Shown here: positions 31,406-38,588 of the stretch, in pieces | Layout of the letters: every line of letters begins with the position of its first letter | Numbering within the stretch: the stretch's first letter is position 1 | Assembly: GCA_018822365.1 (NCBI GenBank) | Contig: JAHJKL010000074.1 | Coordinates: forward strand, 1 to 38,588 | Source of the DNA: Candidatus Margulisiibacteriota bacterium | Lineage (GTDB): Bacteria > Margulisbacteria > WOR-1 > O2-12-FULL-45-9 > XYB2-FULL-48-7 | Length of the DNA: 38,588 nucleotides | Direction of reading: 5' to 3' | Notes under the pieces: generated by a model | Databases searched by the model: none | What the model was told of the DNA's origin: nothing | The model's input: only the letters and a program-made list of their open reading frames with translations | Made by a program: the position numbers and the translations under genes

Positions 31406-33425
31406 TGCAAGAGATTATACCAAAGATTGCCAGGAAAATACCGGCCAAGGTTAAAGCGCCGCCAAAATATTCTGGGAAGCCACGACTGAAATACAACCTG
31501 ACCCTGGTCTGTTCCGGATAGACCAGCATAAAGGCAGGAGAAGCGAGATAGATCTTTTTTGCCCCTTCGACTTGCCAGTTGGGATGATAAGAGACTTTAA
31601 TCAGGTGCGGATAGCCGACCAGGGGAGTGTTGAAAACAATCTCTTCCGGTTTGAATATTTCGGTGATCACGGAGGATTTAGGGGTCAGATAATTTGGCTT
31701 TCCTTCCAGGTGGTCAGCCACGACCAGCGGCGGTCCGGTCACTTGATTGGAAGCAAACCAGGCAAAAAAATCGCGCTTCCAATTTTTTGGCCTGACGGCG
31801 ACCGGCGGCTGGGCGAGTGCCTCAACATAATGGCCGGAATTTACGGTTAACCGGTAAATGTTGTAATCTCCAAAAGTTTTTTCTAGCCGGAATTCCCTGA
31901 GCCGGGCCGCCTGCTCTTTGGCCTCTGGACTTCTGGCTATATATTGGCCGACGTTAAAAAGTTTTAATCTTGGGATTGCCGATTTAAGGTCGAGTCGGCC
32001 ATAACGGTATTGTGGAAAAGGAGCGGAGCAGATCTTGGAAACCTGCGATTGGATCAGAAAAACAAAAGGGGAACTGACCGCCGATTGCATGTAGAGCCCT
32101 TCCAGGGTGTTGCGGCCGGCAAAAAACGGGAGCGATTCAAAGGCCCGTTCGGTCCCAAAAATGTTAGTCAGGGGGGTGTGTTCGTAAACCACCCGATCGG
32201 TCCCGCTCGAACGGAGATGGTTATTAATTTGTTGGAATAATGGCCAGCTTGGTTTACCTTCAAACCCGCTGTAGTTCCAATTGATCCACCCTTTAATATA
32301 AGTGACATTGGCACTGGTGAATAAAATGACCGCCAGCATAACGATCGCCGGGAGAAGCTCGATCCGCCTGATCCGGTGACGGAATGGAAGAATAATTGTC
32401 GCGCCAAAAGCCGCGATAAAGAGCTGGAGAATTGGGATAAAGCGGATATCGAGCATGCCGATCCTTGGGCTTAGAAAATAAAGGAGCAGACCGAACCCGG
32501 CGCAATAAGCAAAATATCTGCTCCTTTGGTCGGTTCGATTAATAATAAGGGCGACCGAACTTAAGAGCAAACCGGGCCAGAGGACAACCGGCAGGATCTC
32601 CAGGGGGGAATTTATCCGCCAGGCAGTGACATATTCGGTTACATAAGGGAGAGTAAAGAGAAAAGGGATGAGCCAGAAAGAGCAGAGGAGCAAACCCAGT
32701 CCAAAAACCCGGAACAAATACCAGATATTTGGCCGGAAATTGTTCCGGTCAAAAAGAAAATAACTGCCAATGACAATCGAAAAGATCACCGCGTAGCCGT
32801 GGCTCATTGCCATTAATGCGACCAGGATCCCATTAATAATGCCTTTATCGTTTTTTTGAATCCCGTTAAATAAACTCCCCAAAAAGAAAAATAAAAGAGC
32901 CAGTCCCAGGCTGTAAGAAAATTCGCCTGCCAGAGTACTCGGGATGTTCCCTCCCCACATGCTGTTCGCTTCCATAAAGAGAAAAGGGAGGGTCAGGGCG
33001 GCTGCGCAAATTGGGATCGGAAAAGGATAACGAATGGTCCGAAAGCTGTAATAGACAGCCAATGGCAAAAGAAAAATGCCAAAGACCGTTCCCAGCTTAA
33101 AAGCGACCGGCAGTGAGATTAGATAGCTCATTGCTACTATTAATATGAAAGGAAGTGGAAAATAATGATAAAACAGGGGAAAACCGGCGTAATTTCCCTG
33201 CAGCCACCCCATAAGTTTTCCTTGAGGGAGGAGGAGATCTTTTAAGTAAACGGCAGTGTAATAGTGGGACCCGGTATCCCCGCCCGCAGTGATCGTTCCT
33301 GAAAAGAGGAGTCTGGGATCGAAATAAGCCAAAAGATAGGCAAAAATAAAGAATAAACCAGTCAAGTCGAGTAGGTTATTTTTTGTAAAATTGTGCCGCA
33401 ATGAAAACCGCCCCCAATCCGGCAA
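31389..33425 (-). CDS. Large polytopic membrane protein, PTPS-related/GT-C-like
   Basis: Up to 678 residues, with about twelve membrane segments in the first 400 and a soluble C-terminal region ending in a final membrane helix. The N-terminal pattern TITAGGDTGSHYYTAVYLKDLLLPQGKLMGWLQGNYAGFPLFYHYFPLPF matches the uncharacterised 6-pyruvoyl-tetrahydropterin synthase-related membrane family (a misleading name), thought to be GT-C sugar transferases. The Asp in GGD is the likely catalytic acid. The first start (ATG, 33425) overlaps the upstream gene by 50 bp; a TTG at 33401 with GGGGGCGG before it is an alternative. It sits between a secreted Ig-like protein and two lipid-sugar synthases, suggesting surface glycan or glycoprotein synthesis. 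Confidence 0.72.
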   Translation of the reverse strand: MPDWGRFSLRHNFTKNNLLDLTGLFFIFAYLLAYFDPRLLFSGTITAGGDTGSHYYTAVYLKDLLLPQGKLMGWLQGNYAGFPLFYHYFPLPFILIVAMSYLISLPVAFKLGTVFGIFLLPLAVYYSFRTIRYPFPIPICAAALTLPFLFMEANSMWGGNIPSTLAGEFSYSLGLALLFFFLGSLFNGIQKNDKGIINGILVALMAMSHGYAVIFSIVIGSYFLFDRNNFRPNIWYLFRVFGLGLLLCSFWLIPFLFTLPYVTEYVTAWRINSPLEILPVVLWPGLLLSSVALIINRTDQRSRYFAYCAGFGLLLYFLSPRIGMLDIRFIPILQLFIAAFGATIILPFRHRIRRIELLPAIVMLAVILFTSANVTYIKGWINWNYSGFEGKPSWPLFQQINNHLRSSGTDRVVYEHTPLTNIFGTERAFESLPFFAGRNTLEGLYMQSAVSSPFVFLIQSQVSKICSAPFPQYRYGRLDLKSAIPRLKLFNVGQYIARSPEAKEQAARLREFRLEKTFGDYNIYRLTVNSGHYVEALAQPPVAVRPKNWKRDFFAWFASNQVTGPPLVVADHLEGKPNYLTPKSSVITEIFKPEEIVFNTPLVGYPHLIKVSYHPNWQVEGAKKIYLASPAFMLVYPEQTRVRLYFSRGFPEYFGGALTLAGIFLAIFGIISCNGKKG

Positions 33426-34158
33426 GCAGGCCGATCAGCCAGGCCGGGTTGATCCAAAGCATCGATCCCTTTTCAATTTTGACATTTCCCGGGATGATTG
33501 CTGTCGTATGTCCTGACTCTCCATCGGTTTGCGCGATGATAAAAAGCTGGTAAGAGCTGCCTGGAAGAGCGGAAAAATTGGAGAGTTTGATCTTTATTGT
33601 CCGGTTAGACCCGGGGGAGAGATCGATATTGGCCGGTTTAAGATCAGTGTTAAGCTCTTGCGGTAAAAAAAGCGCTAAGCCGATGGTTTGGGTTTGCCTG
33701 GTCATATTTTTAAGCGCGACTTCTATCTCCCCGTCTTTAGTAAAGGCGGCTGGTTTGACCACTCCCCAGAGAGCGGCCGGTGGTTCCCTGCCAATGATCA
33801 GTGGGGCGGCGGTCAAAGCGGAAAATGGATACTGGTTGCCATCCGTGTAGTGGATGGTTAACAGCAGGGGGTAACTTCCTTTTTGCCCGGCCAAAGGAAT
33901 AGTGTAGCGGGCCAGATATTTTTCCGAAGGGGGGAGGACGGTCCGGTTATTATTGGAATAGGTCCGGCCAAAAACAACCAGTTCGCTCCAGACGTTATGG
34001 GCCGGTTCATCTCCTTTGTTGACCGCGGAAAAATTGATCGCGGCTGTCTTGGCGCCGACCGAGGCGGTGATCGTGGTTTGCAGGCTGATGAATCGGGCGG
34101 AGGCCGGAAGGGATAAAACAATGAGACCGAGCAGGAGAGCCGCGGAACGCCGGTTCAT
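33376..34158 (-). CDS. Exported Ig-like protein with C-terminal membrane anchor, function unknown
   Basis: A 260-residue protein: signal peptide about residues 1-21 (LLLGLIVLSLPASA), two beta-sandwich-like domains (about 25-120 and 130-225), and a C-terminal membrane helix ending in a short positively charged tail (WLIGLLAGLGAVFIAAQFYKK). The strand patterns (AAINFSAVNKGDEPAHNVWSELVVFG; EIEVALKNMTRQTQTIGLALFLPQEL; NRTIKIKLSNFSALPGSSYQLFIIAQ) resemble CARDB/NPCBM-associated Ig folds that sit at the outer face of the membrane. I do not recognise a named family. It overlaps the glyS stop (ATGA) and the next membrane protein gene, so it may work with that enzyme in the periplasm. Confidence 0.65.
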   Translation of the reverse strand: MNRRSAALLLGLIVLSLPASARFISLQTTITASVGAKTAAINFSAVNKGDEPAHNVWSELVVFGRTYSNNNRTVLPPSEKYLARYTIPLAGQKGSYPLLLTIHYTDGNQYPFSALTAAPLIIGREPPAALWGVVKPAAFTKDGEIEVALKNMTRQTQTIGLALFLPQELNTDLKPANIDLSPGSNRTIKIKLSNFSALPGSSYQLFIIAQTDGESGHTTAIIPGNVKIEKGSMLWINPAWLIGLLAGLGAVFIAAQFYKK

Positions 34159-36284
34159 TTCTTGTCGCCGTCAATCACAATTTTACTGAAGTCGGCGGCG
34201 AGCCGATAGCTCTTTTCTAAACCCTTTAACAGTGCTAACCGGTTGGTCTTGATCCGCTCTTCCTGGTGCATGACCAGGATCTTGTCGAAAAAAAGATCGA
34301 CCGCCGGGGTCAACTCGGCGAGTTTTTGCAAAACCTTGTCCCATTGGCCGTCGCGTGCGGCCGCCGCCGTTTCCCAATTGACCTTCAAATAAAGGTCGTG
34401 CAGTTCTTTTTCTTCCTTTTCGATCAGGTCATCGGTCACGACCGTTTCCCGGCTGGCCTCTTTGGCGATCCGGCTGATCCGGTCGGCGGAGCGGACGAGA
34501 TCCTGGAACCACTTCTGGTTCGCCGTTTTCGTAATGGCAATTGCGATGTCGGCGCAAAGGCTGACATCCGAGCAATCGGCAAGGACCGCGTCGGCAATGT
34601 CATAGCGAATTCCCTGGTCGATCAAGGCTGGTTTAAGCCGGGAGAAAATAAACTCCAACAGCTGCCGCTTGACCCTGGCAAAGTCCTGGGCAGGAAGGCT
34701 CTTGTCGTATAGTTTATACCCGTGTTCGATCGCATCGTCCAGAGCGAGGTTGAGCTTTTTCTCGAGCATGATCCGGATGATCCCGAGGGCTGCCCGGCGC
34801 AAGCCGTATGGATCTTCGGAGCCGGTCGGGACCGCCCCTACGCCAAAATAACCGATCAGCGAATCGAGCCGGTCGGCCAGGGCGACGGTCGTTCCTTCGG
34901 GAGTTAGCGGCAGATCGTCTCCGCCAAAGCGGGGGAGGTAGTGTTCAAAGATCCCCTGGGCGACGATCGGGTCTTCCCCCTCGAGGAGCGCGTAGACCTG
35001 CCCCATGGTCCCCTGCAATTCGGGGAATTCGTAAACCATCTTTGTGGTTAGGTCAGCCTTACATAGGCGGGCGATCCGGTCGACCAGAGCCAAAGAGCTG
35101 TTTTTAAGGGCCAGCTGCTTGCCGATATATTCGGCCAGCCTGGCGAGCCGCTCCGCTTTGTCGGCCAGGGAGCCGAGCTTATCAAAAAAGACGATCCCGG
35201 CCAGATCGGCGGTCCTCATCTTGAGCGGCAGCTTTTTGTCCTCTTCAAAAAAGAAGCGGGCGTCCGCCAGCCGGGCGGTCAGGACCTTTCGGTTCCCCTC
35301 GACAACACTTTTCTCCCGGCAGCCGTTGGTGACGACAATGAACCTGGGGGCGAGGGCGCCTGATTTGTCGATCAAAGGAAAATATTTCTGGTTCTTTTTC
35401 ATGGAGGTGGTCAGGACCTCGGACGGGACCTCCAGGAATTTGGGATCAAAAGAGCCGATATAAGCGATCGGGTTTTCCACCAGGAAATTGACCTCAGCCA
35501 AAAGATCGGCCGGGACCTGCGCGGTCGCTCCGGCTTTCCTGGCGGCGGTTTCAATTTGTGCTTTGACCAACGCTTCCCGTTCCTGCTGGTCGACGATCAC
35601 GCCGAGTTTGAGAAGTTGGTTTTTATAACTTTGTAGGGACAGCCCTTGTGGCTGTCCGCTAGTTCGGACAGGGACAAGCCCTGTCCCTACATTTTTAACA
35701 AAGTGATGGGGAGCGGTCTTGTTTCCTGTTTTGACTCCGGCCAATTCGAATTTAACGATCTTCGCGCCGTAGAGGGCAACGATCCAGTGGATCGGGCGGA
35801 TGAATTTGAAGTCAAGGTCTCCCCAGCGCATGGCGAGCGGCTGGTAAAGCGAGGCGATGATCTCCGGCAGAAGGATGGGGAGAAGCCTGGCGGTTGGCGA
35901 TCCGCGCCGTTCGATCCTGGCGAACAAATAGTTTTTATTGCCGAGCGGTTTGACGATGATCTCTTTGATATCGATCCCCTGGCTTTTAGCAAACCCGATA
36001 GCGGGCGGCTTGGGGTTGCCGGATTGGTCAAAGGCGATATCGGCCGGCGGCCCTTTGACCTCTTCGGAGAGGTCGGCCTGGGCGGAGGCTAAATTTTCGA
36101 TGAACAAGACCAGCCGGCGGTTTGTCCCTAACGTCGTGACCCGGTCAAAAACGAGCCTTTCCTTCTTCAGCTTTTCTTCCGCCTTGGCTTTGAGGTCGGC
36201 CAAAAATCCCGGCATAAAACGGGCCGGGATCTCTTCGCAGCCGAGTTCGAGCAGTAGATTGAGAGGCTTAGATATTTTCGACAT
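34155..36284 (-). CDS. glyS: Glycyl-tRNA synthetase beta subunit with an in-frame palindromic insertion
   Basis: A 709-residue GlyS, slightly longer than usual (about 690). The N-terminus [19 protein letters not shown] is diagnostic. Other landmarks are [49 protein letters not shown], and the C-terminal anticodon-binding-like region. Together with GlyQ it forms the alpha2beta2 enzyme that charges tRNA-Gly. At 35632-35691 a 60-bp palindrome is read through in frame and adds about 20 residues (from [12 protein letters not shown] to QGLSLQ) between the THHFVK-like strand and the [12 protein letters not shown] helix, where homologues have a variable linker. The protein therefore appears to tolerate it. 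It overlaps glyQ by 17 bp and the next gene by 4 bp. Confidence 0.96.
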   Translation of the reverse strand: MSKISKPLNLLLELGCEEIPARFMPGFLADLKAKAEEKLKKERLVFDRVTTLGTNRRLVLFIENLASAQADLSEEVKGPPADIAFDQSGNPKPPAIGFAKSQGIDIKEIIVKPLGNKNYLFARIERRGSPTARLLPILLPEIIASLYQPLAMRWGDLDFKFIRPIHWIVALYGAKIVKFELAGVKTGNKTAPHHFVKNVGTGLVPVRTSGQPQGLSLQSYKNQLLKLGVIVDQQEREALVKAQIETAARKAGATAQVPADLLAEVNFLVENPIAYIGSFDPKFLEVPSEVLTTSMKKNQKYFPLIDKSGALAPRFIVVTNGCREKSVVEGNRKVLTARLADARFFFEEDKKLPLKMRTADLAGIVFFDKLGSLADKAERLARLAEYIGKQLALKNSSLALVDRIARLCKADLTTKMVYEFPELQGTMGQVYALLEGEDPIVAQGIFEHYLPRFGGDDLPLTPEGTTVALADRLDSLIGYFGVGAVPTGSEDPYGLRRAALGIIRIMLEKKLNLALDDAIEHGYKLYDKSLPAQDFARVKRQLLEFIFSRLKPALIDQGIRYDIADAVLADCSDVSLCADIAIAITKTANQKWFQDLVRSADRISRIAKEASRETVVTDDLIEKEEKELHDLYLKVNWETAAAARDGQWDKVLQKLAELTPAVDLFFDKILVMHQEERIKTNRLALLKGLEKSYRLAADFSKIVIDGDKK
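35632..35691. repeat. 60-bp palindromic repeat element inserted in glyS
   Basis: The ends TGTAGGGACAG (35632-35642) and CTGTCCCTACA (35681-35691) are perfect inverted repeats. Inner arms (GGCTGTCCG / CGGACAGGG types) give further pairing around CTAGTT. The element is 60 bp, a multiple of three, open on the glyS strand, and encodes [10 protein letters not shown]-like residues. This resembles small palindromic elements that insert in frame within genes, such as the Rickettsia palindromic elements. Confidence 0.85.
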
Positions 36285-37116
36285 ATAATTTCGCGCAGTT
36301 GCGCGCCATTTTTCTGATCTTCAGAATATAACCCATCCGTTCGCTGACCGAGACCGCCCCCCGGGCATCAAGCAGGTTGAAAGTGTGGGAGCATTTTAAG
36401 ACGTAATCATAGGCGGGGAGGACGAGTTTTTGGTCGATCAGCGACCAGGCTTCTTTTTCATAGAGCTGGAAAAGCTGGAGGAGCCGTTCTATGTTGGCCG
36501 CCTCAAAATTATATTTTGAATGTTGTTGTTCTGCCGGAAGATAAATTTCGCCGTATTTGACCCGGTCATTCCACCTGATGTCATACACACTGTTCACCTT
36601 CTGGATGAACATGGCGAGCCGCTCCAGGCCGTAAGTGATCTCGACCGCGACCGGTTTGCAGGGAAACCCGCCGCATTCCTGAAAATAGGTGAACTGGGTG
36701 ATCTCCATCCCTTCGGCCCAGACCTCCCACCCTGTCCCCCAGGCTCCCAGGGTCGGCGATTCCCAGTTATCTTCGACAAAACGGACATCGTGCTTGGCCG
36801 GATCAATGCCGATCGCCCGGAGAGAATCAAGGTAGAGCTCCTGAATTGCCAGTGGCGACGGTTTCATAACGACCTGATATTGAAAGTAATGGAAGAGGCG
36901 GTTTGGGTTTTCTCCGTAACGGCCGTCGGTCGGCCGGCGGACCGGATCGATATAAGCGACGTTCCACGGTTTGGGCCCGAGAACGCCAAAAAAAGTGGCG
37001 GGGGACATGGTAGCCGCCCCTTTTTCCACGTCGTAAGGCTGGCGAATGGCGCAACCCGCTCCGGCCCAGAAATTATTGAGGTTTTGGACGATTTCTTGAA
37101 AAGAAAGCTGTTTCAC
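36268..37116 (-). CDS. glyQ: Glycyl-tRNA synthetase alpha subunit
   Basis: A 282-residue GlyQ, the catalytic class II core of the tetrameric glycyl-tRNA synthetase. It has the near-invariant segments [64 protein letters not shown] and [10 protein letters not shown], and ends with the [22 protein letters not shown] element. The frame is open much further upstream (to 37278), but the start is taken as GTG at 37116. This gives the family-length N-terminus ([22 protein letters not shown]), and a TATAAT box ends 6 bp before it, so any earlier codon would lie in or upstream of the promoter. It heads the run glyQ-glyS-Ig-membrane-GT2-GT2. No T-box leader is possible with this spacing. Confidence 0.96.
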   Translation of the reverse strand: MKQLSFQEIVQNLNNFWAGAGCAIRQPYDVEKGAATMSPATFFGVLGPKPWNVAYIDPVRRPTDGRYGENPNRLFHYFQYQVVMKPSPLAIQELYLDSLRAIGIDPAKHDVRFVEDNWESPTLGAWGTGWEVWAEGMEITQFTYFQECGGFPCKPVAVEITYGLERLAMFIQKVNSVYDIRWNDRVKYGEIYLPAEQQHSKYNFEAANIERLLQLFQLYEKEAWSLIDQKLVLPAYDYVLKCSHTFNLLDARGAVSVSERMGYILKIRKMARNCAKLYVENI

Positions 37117-37124
37117 GATACAAT
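37096..37124 (+). promoter_or_regulatory. Promoter of the zinc ribbon-trpD-lptB operon, predicted leaderless
   Basis: TTGAAA (37096-37101), exactly 17 bp, TACAAT (37119-37124). Six bases lie between the -10 box and the ATG at 37131, putting the predicted transcription start on the start codon. The -10 overlaps the glyQ -10 on the other strand. Confidence 0.7.
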
Positions 37125-37150
37125 TATAACATGCCATTTTACGATTACAA
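37123..37150 (-). promoter_or_regulatory. glyQ promoter, extended -10, predicted leaderless
   Basis: Minus-strand TTGTAA (37150-37145), 16 bp, TATAAT (37128-37123) with an extended TG upstream. Six bases separate the -10 box from the GTG at 37116, so transcription should start on that GTG. The -35 lies inside the zinc ribbon gene. Confidence 0.65.
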
Positions 37151-37334
37151 ATGCGGCAGCTGCGGTAAAAAATTCGAGGTCCAGAAGGGGATGAACGATA
37201 AAACAATTCCCCGTTGTCCGGCCTGCCAGGAATTGGCGATGCGAGTTTTTTCTGCTCCTGCTTTATTCGGAACTTCAAGCTCCTGCGGCAGCTGCAGTTC
37301 TGGTAATTGTTCTACGGGTTGCGGCGGACAATGA
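37131..37334 (+). CDS. FmdB-family zinc ribbon protein
   Basis: A 67-residue protein with the FmdB zinc ribbon: [21 protein letters not shown] and RCPACQ supply two CxxC pairs for one zinc. The tail is rich in Cys, Ser and Gly ([16 protein letters not shown]), common in this family and possibly a second metal site. Members are annotated as putative regulators, but their molecular role is mostly unknown. It is divergent from glyQ with only 14 bp between start codons. Its TGA overlaps the trpD ATG (ATGA), so the two are co-translated. The predicted start is leaderless. Confidence 0.9.
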   Translation: MPFYDYKCGSCGKKFEVQKGMNDKTIPRCPACQELAMRVFSAPALFGTSSSCGSCSSGNCSTGCGGQ

Positions 37335-38356
37335 CTATGATCAACGTGATTAAAAAAGTTGTTGACGGCCATAACCTGACCAGAGAAGAAGCGGCTCTGG
37401 CGATGGATGCCATTATGCGCGGCGATGCGACACCGTCGCAGATCGCCGCACTGATCACCGCCCTCCACACCAAAGGGGAAAGCGTCGACGAAATTACCGG
37501 CTTTGCCGAGAAGATGCGGGAGCATTCAGTTAAAATATTTCCTCACTCAAAAAATCTGGTCGACACCTGCGGGACCGGCGGCGACCATGCCGGGACCTTT
37601 AATATCTCGACAATTGCCGCTTTTATCGCGGCCGGGGCGGGGGTCGCGATCGCCAAACACGGCAATCGATCGATCACCAGCCGCTGCGGGTCGGCCGACC
37701 TGCTTGAGGCCTTGGGGGTTAAAGTTGACCTTGAGCCGAAACTGGTTGAAGAGTGCATTAACACGGTCGGGCTCGGTTTTATCTTCGCTCCAAATTTCCA
37801 CAAAGCGATGCGCTTTGCCGCCCCAACTAGGAAAGAGATTGGGATCAGCACGGTATTTAATATTTTAGGCCCGCTTTCCAATCCGGCCAACGCGTCAGCT
37901 CAAGTGTTGGGGGTGTTTCACGCGGATTTGACCGAAGTGATGGCGGCGGTCCTTAAAAATCTTGGGACTAAAAACGCGCTGGTCGTTCACGGGAATGACG
38001 GCCTGGACGAGATCTCGGTCTGCGAGAAGAGCAAGGTTACCGAACTCCGTGATGGGGGCATTAAAACTTATTTTATTAAGCCCGAAGACTTTGGTATACT
38101 GCGGGTTGGCGGCGAGGAGCTGCGCGGCGGTGATCCGGCCGCCAACGCCGAGATCGCGATCCGACTCCTGAACAACGAAGAAAAAGGGGCGAAGCGAGAG
38201 ATTGTTTTACTTAACGCCGGGGCCGCTATTTACGTCGGCGGTCTGGCCAAGGATCTTAACGAAGGGATTAATAAAGCGGCCGAATCGCTCGATTCCGGAG
38301 CGGCAAAAAATAAACTGGAGGAATTGGTAAAATTCACCTCAAAACAGACAAGTTAA
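37331..38356 (+). CDS. trpD: Anthranilate phosphoribosyltransferase
   Basis: A 341-residue TrpD, which joins anthranilate and PRPP to form phosphoribosylanthranilate in tryptophan synthesis. The PRPP-binding glycine motif is [20 protein letters not shown], followed by [22 protein letters not shown] and the anthranilate-site region [20 protein letters not shown], all canonical. The N-terminal helices match family length from the ATG at 37331, which overlaps the zinc ribbon stop; ATG at 37337 is a possible alternative. No other trp gene is nearby. The gene instead lies between a zinc ribbon protein and the lptB start, so its coupling to the pathway is not evident from context. Confidence 0.95.
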   Translation: MTMINVIKKVVDGHNLTREEAALAMDAIMRGDATPSQIAALITALHTKGESVDEITGFAEKMREHSVKIFPHSKNLVDTCGTGGDHAGTFNISTIAAFIAAGAGVAIAKHGNRSITSRCGSADLLEALGVKVDLEPKLVEECINTVGLGFIFAPNFHKAMRFAAPTRKEIGISTVFNILGPLSNPANASAQVLGVFHADLTEVMAAVLKNLGTKNALVVHGNDGLDEISVCEKSKVTELRDGGIKTYFIKPEDFGILRVGGEELRGGDPAANAEIAIRLLNNEEKGAKREIVLLNAGAAIYVGGLAKDLNEGINKAAESLDSGAAKNKLEELVKFTSKQTS

Positions 38357-38588
38357 TCAAACGTTATGGTCCCAAAGTCGCGGTCAAAGAGATCTCGATC
38401 GGCGTTAGCCAGGGAGAAGTTGTAGGGCTATTGGGCCCGAATGGGGCCGGGAAGACAACAACTTTTTATATGGTCGTCGGCCTGGTCAGGCCAAACGCCG
38501 GAAGGGTTTACCTTGGCGATCACGACATAACTTATTTCCCGATGCACCAGCGCTCGAAGATGGGGATCGGTTATCTGCCGCAGGAACA
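38332..38588 (+). CDS. lptB: LptB-like lipopolysaccharide export ATPase, 3' end missing, apparent ATT start
   Basis: The first 85 codons of an ABC ATPase of the LptB type. It shows [23 protein letters not shown], Walker [22 protein letters not shown], and the family-specific [22 protein letters not shown]-loop region. LptB powers transport of lipopolysaccharide from the inner to the outer membrane. The reading frame is closed at 38311, and between there and the Walker A motif it contains no ATG, GTG or TTG at a suitable place. The best start is ATT at 38332, with GGAGG 10 bp upstream inside trpD, giving the family-like N-terminus. The gene overlaps trpD by 25 bp. The start codon is the uncertain part. 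Confidence 0.88.
   Translation, partial: MHLKTDKLIKRYGPKVAVKEISIGVSQGEVVGLLGPNGAGKTTTFYMVVGLVRPNAGRVYLGDHDITYFPMHQRSKMGIGYLPQE

Noticed and set aside
36520-37194. 224-residue plus-strand frame opposite glyQ
   Set aside because: glyQ on the other strand is unmistakable; the antisense frame is a by-product of codon bias.
37117-37278. Extended glyQ N-terminus or a T-box leader
   Set aside because: The TATAAT box 6 bp before the GTG leaves no leader, and the extension overlaps the zinc ribbon gene without family similarity.

Overview
The window looks like a chromosomal segment of a diderm (two-membrane) bacterium of about 50% GC. The outer-membrane evidence is a PilQ-type secretin, a PorV-like beta-barrel protein, and the start of an LptB-type ABC ATPase at the right edge. 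Glycyl-tRNA synthetase is the two-subunit GlyQ/GlyS form. Taxonomy is inference only. The mix of type IV pilus genes, PorV-like barrel, FlgD-like C-terminal domain protein, many membrane glycosyltransferases and a mobile palindrome inside a gene suggests an uncultured lineage such as the Margulisbacteria/Saganbacteria (WOR-1) group. No rRNA, tRNA, CRISPR array or insertion sequence was seen, and no gene-free stretch exceeds about 110 bp.

Layout. 1-387 (-): truncated serine beta-lactamase-like protein. 456-1434 (+): tautomerase, YqeY-like protein, one-repeat TSUP permease. 3318-1438 (-): efp, accB, UbiA-family prenyltransferase. 3378-4945 (+): plsY and gpsA, two steps of phospholipid synthesis. 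8842-4950 (-): type IV pilus alignment and secretin genes pilM-N (fused), pilO, pilP, pilQ. 24948-8875 (-): eleven tightly packed, mostly overlapping genes. These encode a 1166-codon repeat protein with an FlgD/sorting-like C-terminus (interrupted by one TGA), a PorV-like barrel with a TPR tail, a TPR-membrane-zinc ribbon-AAA ATPase, a lone receiver domain, a GT2 transferase, two paralogous GT-C membrane proteins, a radical SAM protein, a glutamine-dependent asparagine synthase, a prepilin, and a GT-C-like membrane protein with TPRs. 25056-27718 (+): a minor pilin cassette (GspH-, GspI-, GspJ- and PilX/GspK-like). 27778-28824 (+): CHASE4 sensor without an output domain. 29672-28848 (-): a second prepilin with a 33-residue Thr-rich linker and a fibronectin III-like domain. 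37116-29754 (-): glyQ, glyS, a secreted Ig-like protein, a large membrane protein and two GT2 transferases. 37131-38588 (+): FmdB-type zinc ribbon, trpD and the start of lptB.

How it fits together. The pilMN-O-P-Q machine, at least six pilin-like proteins, and a PorV-like barrel next to a protein with a sorting-like C-terminus describe a cell-surface assembly and export region, with glycosyltransferases that may decorate its products. The most general signal is in gene starts. The first gene of most transcription units has a near-consensus sigma-70-type promoter whose -10 box ends only 6-9 bp (12 for efp) before the start codon, with no Shine-Dalgarno. Internal genes use Shine-Dalgarno sites or stop/start overlap. 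This predicts widespread leaderless mRNAs.
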